Of a stretch of DNA of 64,000 bases, positions 59,987 to 64,000 are shown one piece after another. The notes below the pieces were generated by a model. That model had not been told where the DNA came from. It worked only from the letters and a program-made list of their open reading frames with translations, and ran no database searches. Position 1 is the stretch's first letter. Each line of letters starts with the position of its first letter. Source of the DNA: Asterias amurensis (lineage: Eukaryota > Echinodermata > Asteroidea > Forcipulatida > Asteriidae); contig NC_092662.1 of the NCBI RefSeq assembly GCF_032118995.1, forward strand, positions 2,418,001 to 2,482,000. The letters run 5' to 3'. A program made the position numbers and the translations under genes.

Positions 59987-62900
59987 AACAGCGGTAGGAT
60001 TTTTAAGTGTTGATGTTTTTTAATCATGGCTTAGTCAAACCACTACAGGGCCCAATTTCAAGGCTCAGCTTACTGTAAGCAAATAATAATCAGCGCTAAC
60101 CGGAAGCAGGAGTTCCACGCTTACGGCAAATGTGTTTCAAAGAGGCAAAAAGGAATTTTTTTCTACTGCGTAGAAAGCCAATTCTTGTTCTGATTGGTTC
60201 TTTTTGACCTACGGGTTAGCCCGTAAATTGTAAATTGTGCCCTTTTGCATTAAGCCTTTGATCAGAAATCATGCCAAAGTATGTAGGAAATAATGTACAA
60301 AAAGAGTAAAATAAAACTATTTGAGATCTTTAAACAAATATTTGTCAAAAGGTTCTTCGTGCCATCTGTAAGTACATGTAGTTTGATAAATCTGCTGTTC
60401 TTCGTGCTTATTAGGCAGCTCTTTAAAATTGGGACCAGCGTACTAGACTACTCGATCATGACACGCCTGGCAAGTTTTCCTGTCGAGTAGAAATTAACTT
60501 GCGTGTTTGTTCGACATAAATGACAGAAGGTCTCTGATTTTATTTCAGTTTGAATGAGAACATCTCTCTGTGATTAAAGCTTTTCTTATTTGATGCTCAA
60601 GTAAACTTGACTCGTCTAAACAGATACTAAAAGTACGTGTACAAACTTTCTTCCGACTCAAAATCCACATTTTTTAAGCTTGCTTAAAAAGTTTTTTTTT
60701 TTTTGTAGAAGTGTTCTGCTTTTCTGCCAAAGCCTAAGTAAAATAAGCATGCTTATATTTGTAAGTAAAGTAAAGTTCTTTCAACACCAAGTATCACCTT
60801 TCCATTTTTTTAGTTTCTGAATAAGTTATGATTGCATTGCACTTTGGAAAAACAGCCAAATTATAAACTTGCACTACCACTTTCTGTTACCTGCCCTCAC
60901 TGAATGGTTTAACGGGTTGTTTCAAATTGACTGAATCGCTCAGTTTTAAATGGAAGTTGTACAAAATGTAGATTTTGCTTTTTATATTTTGAGTCGGTGC
61001 ACAGTTCGATGAAATCCGAGACTTTTGTTCTTTTGTTTTGTCAAAACAAAAATGGTAAAATTCATGTTTAATATCAGCTGGCTCTGACAAGAATAATTTT
61101 CTTCAAAATATTTCAAATGATTGTGCTTTGGGCCAAAACCGTTTTGCTTTATTGTTTCAAGGTCTGTAGCAACATTGTGGTACATCTTCTGGTTAAATTC
61201 CTTACATTTAATGGAGTTGTTTTCCAAAAGTCTAAGGGCATTGTTACAGGCATACAGATTACAATTAGCTGAATTTGGTGGAAAAGGGTGAAGGAAAAAA
61301 TTTATCAGGAATGTATTTTAAGATCATCTGTATAATGCAATGCATTGTGTTTGTTATTGAAACAAGGTATCTCAGAATTGTTGCAATTCAGGAGAAATTA
61401 ATATTTCTTGTTTCTTTTTCTTCAAAACTACTCAAAGTGTCTTATGTACATCGTATTTAGTCACTCTTGTTAACTTTGAATTAATTAAAGATAACATTGT
61501 TTATGAATCCTGCAGGACAAAGTTTCATAAAACTCTTGAGCAGAAAATACTGCTTCACAACATTTTTTGCTGAGTAAACATGAGTTGGGCACCAGTCGCA
61601 ATAATGTAAACTTCATGGAATGTTAGCTGGTAATCTGTTTTAGCTTAGCAAGATTTTCTTGTTCTTAGCATGTTTTTGTGCTTCATAAGTATAGTTAAAA
61701 TAGTACACCTCTTGATTGCATATCCATTGAAAACATCACGTTTAAAAAAAGTAAAGAAAAATAAATTGTGAAATATTTCGCAGAAAAATAGTGGGTTAAT
61801 TTTTGCTGTGGACTTAACAATAATTTCGTTGTGCATACTTTTTAATTTGTATGCTTAAAATCTACATGGTCATGCTGAATCTAGTTTTTTATTAAACTTG
61901 CTGGAAAATTGTAAAGATGTACAATTTCTTTGTTTTAAAGACACTGCTCCGAGAGAGACATTTTTGTGTGTTTTGTTTTTGAAAAGATCTGCACTCAGTA
62001 TTAAATATTTGTACATAACTTTACTCTGAAATCATATTATTTGCATATTTACTTTATTATAAGAGGATAAGCATCATGAATTGCACATAAATGTTGTATA
62101 TAGGAAAGTCATGTAAATTTGTAAAGTCAAAAAATGTGAATCTGTGAATCTGCTCAGACGATTTTTGATTTTTTGTTCGTATTTACAAAAATGTAACCAT
62201 TTAATTAAAGGGAAGATGCAAAGCCATATGTTATGTTCTTTTAACATGCTATAAGAATTGTCCACTGTTTTAACAAAAATGCTTAACAATCTGCTGTGAA
62301 ATGGAATTATTTAAATGACAACAAATCAAACTGGTCATAAAGGCAGTGGACACTTGTTAATATTGTCAGAGACCAGTCTTCTTACTTGGTGTATCTCAAC
62401 ATAATGCATGCATAAAATAACAAACTTGTGAACATTTTAGCTCAATCGTGCGTCGAAGTTGTGAGATAACTATGAAAGAAAAAAATACCCTTGTCACACG
62501 AAGTTGTGTGCTTTCAGATGCTTGATTTCGAGACCTCTAACTCTTAATCTGACGTCTTGAAATCAAATTCGTGGAAAATCACCTTTTTCTCAAAAATTAC
62601 AATACTTCAGAGGGAGCTGTTTCTTACAATGTTTTATACTATCAACCACTCCCTATTACCCGTAATCAAGAAAGGTTTTATGATAAAAATTATTTTGAGT
62701 AATTACCAATAGTGTCCACTGCCTTTAATTGGCACACTTATTTTGTGAAATGCTGTTTGTATTTTATTTATCACACCACACTTCTATCCAAAGAAAAATA
62801 TTATCACATTAAATTTTTGAATACACAAATTTTAAACATTGTTTCTACACATTTTTACTTGTTTTATTTACTCTTTTATTTGATTTTCTGTCCTCTTCCT

Positions 62901-63100
62901 TTTTCATTTATCGTTTTCATTTTTCGTTTTATATTCTAAAATCCTTGGGCTGAGATGAGCAAATCAAAGGTTTCTTGTAACGTTATTTGATTTGATTTGG
63001 TAAAGCATTGATAGGTACCAGTGTAAAGTACTGAAAAGCGCTGCTAAATTATCCACAAAAATTGTGTCAAATAAAGTTATGGTAATAAAAAATATCAAAT
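59987..63100 (+). other. GAPVD1: Probable 3' UTR of GAPVD1
   Basis: AT-rich DNA with no supported ORF follows the GAPVD1 stop. Candidate polyadenylation signals AATAAA lie at 60310-60315, 63070-63075 and 63084-63089. If the distal pair is used the 3' UTR is about 3.1 kb and contains a complete TTAA foldback element (62337-62728). A partial GGGCCCAATTTC repeat begins near 60048. The extent is inferred from signals only. Confidence 0.4.
62337..62728. mobile_element. TTAA foldback element, family 2, in the likely GAPVD1 3' UTR
   Basis: Left AAAGGCAGTGGACAC, right AATAGTGTCCACTGCC with TTTAA, full length. Confidence 0.75.
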
Positions 63101-63517
63101 TCATCATGGAGTGATTGCCTCACTTAGTTTAATTTCTTGTATTGGAAATAAATTGTTGCACTTCTCTCTTTGTTTCTCCATAATATAATTCATGCTGTTT
63201 TCTTTCTTCATCCCCAAATTAAAAGTACTCATATACAGGTTTAGTAGAGCTGAGAAAATAGTTGACACGGTGTTCAAACATGTTCTTTGTCAACAACCAT
63301 TATACACGAAGTAACAAACCTGTGAAAATTTGAGCTATGTTGTGTGTGCATGGGTCAGGGCAAAGTAGTGAAAAACCATACACAATAACTTCCAGCATTG
63401 AAACCAACGGTTCTTTTCAGACAGTGACCACCCCCAACTCATTAGAGATAGTCATGGTGTTGCCGTAAACCTTTTCCATATTATCGTATTTCCACCATGC
63501 AAAGTTTCAAATCCTAC

Positions 63518-63905
63518 TTAAAGGAACACGTTGCCTTGGATCGGACGAGTTGGTCAAAACAAAAGCGTTTGTAACCGTTTTTTTATAAAATATGGTTGGA
63601 AAGATGTTTTAAAAGTAGAATACAATGATCCACACAAGTTTGCCTCGAAATTGCGTGGTTTTCCTTCTACTGTGCGAACTAACATGGTCGGCCATTTATG
63701 GGAGTCAAAATGTTGACCCCCATAAATGGCTGACGTGTTAGTCGACGAGGTAAAAGGAAAAACCACGCTATTTCGAGGCATGTTTGTGTGGATCATTGTA
63801 TTCTACTTTTACAACAGCTTTCTACCCATATGCATTTTATAAAAAACGGTTACAAAGGCTTTTCAAAGACCAACTCGACCGATCCAAGGCAACGTGTTCC
63901 TTTAA
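63518..63905. mobile_element. TTAA foldback element, family 1 (full length)
   Basis: TTAA at both ends and the same AGGAACACGTTGCC termini and central hairpin as the copy at 3202. It lies downstream of the likely GAPVD1 3' end. Confidence 0.8.
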
Positions 63906-64000
63906 CTTCCAGCCTGTAAACACATTGTCCTTCATTTGTGGGCGTATCTATTAAGCCCACATTGGGTGCATTGATACAGAACAACCCCTTTGTGATTCGA

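Overview
This is eukaryotic, intron-rich and repeat-dense DNA. Two protein types can be recognised: a tandem cluster of secreted astacin metalloproteases (astacin-EGF-CUB), and a full-length GAPVD1/RME-6 orthologue, all on the + strand. The intron-exon style, the astacin-EGF-CUB architecture and the many small palindromic DNA transposons suggest a marine deuterostome, most likely an echinoderm. That placement is inference; nothing in the window names the species.

Region 1 (1 to about 37,800) holds three tandem paralogues at about 14.5-kb spacing. Copy A (exons 528-9177) lacks its first two coding exons because the window begins inside the gene. Copy B (13997-24576) has lost the exon that should lie between 15141 and 15647, where a truncated foldback transposon now sits; splicing across the gap shifts the frame into a stop. 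Copy C (28528-36443) is complete: ten coding exons, 448 residues, signal peptide, propeptide, zinc-binding catalytic domain, EGF and CUB. Exon lengths and phases match between copies, and flanking DNA is duplicated too, so this is a segmental tandem duplication. All copies seem to have lost one of the two disulfides usual in astacins and to carry two extra cysteines in the CUB domain.

Region 2 (about 37,800-42,790) has no gene I can support. It is mostly repeats, a short anonymous ORF and a CG-containing stretch that could be a promoter.

Region 3 (42,790 to about 63,100) is GAPVD1: 19 coding exons in perfect phase (1,748 residues), an N-terminal Ras-GAP-like domain in one 1,137-bp exon, a long Ser-rich disordered middle with DPF/NPF-type motifs, and a C-terminal VPS9 domain. 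Its product should work at endocytic membranes as a Rab5-family exchange factor. A long 3' UTR follows.

Repeats fill most introns and spacers: at least four families of foldback elements bounded by TTAA, several other terminal-inverted-repeat families, a 2.5-kb Mutator-like non-autonomous element with an 11-bp target duplication and an empty site in the paralogue, tRNA-derived SINEs, LINE 3' ends, and several tandem arrays. I found no CRISPR array, no convincing tRNA or rRNA gene, and no wholly new system. The most notable features are the decaying copy B, the Mutator-like insertion and the TTAA elements that share target sites.
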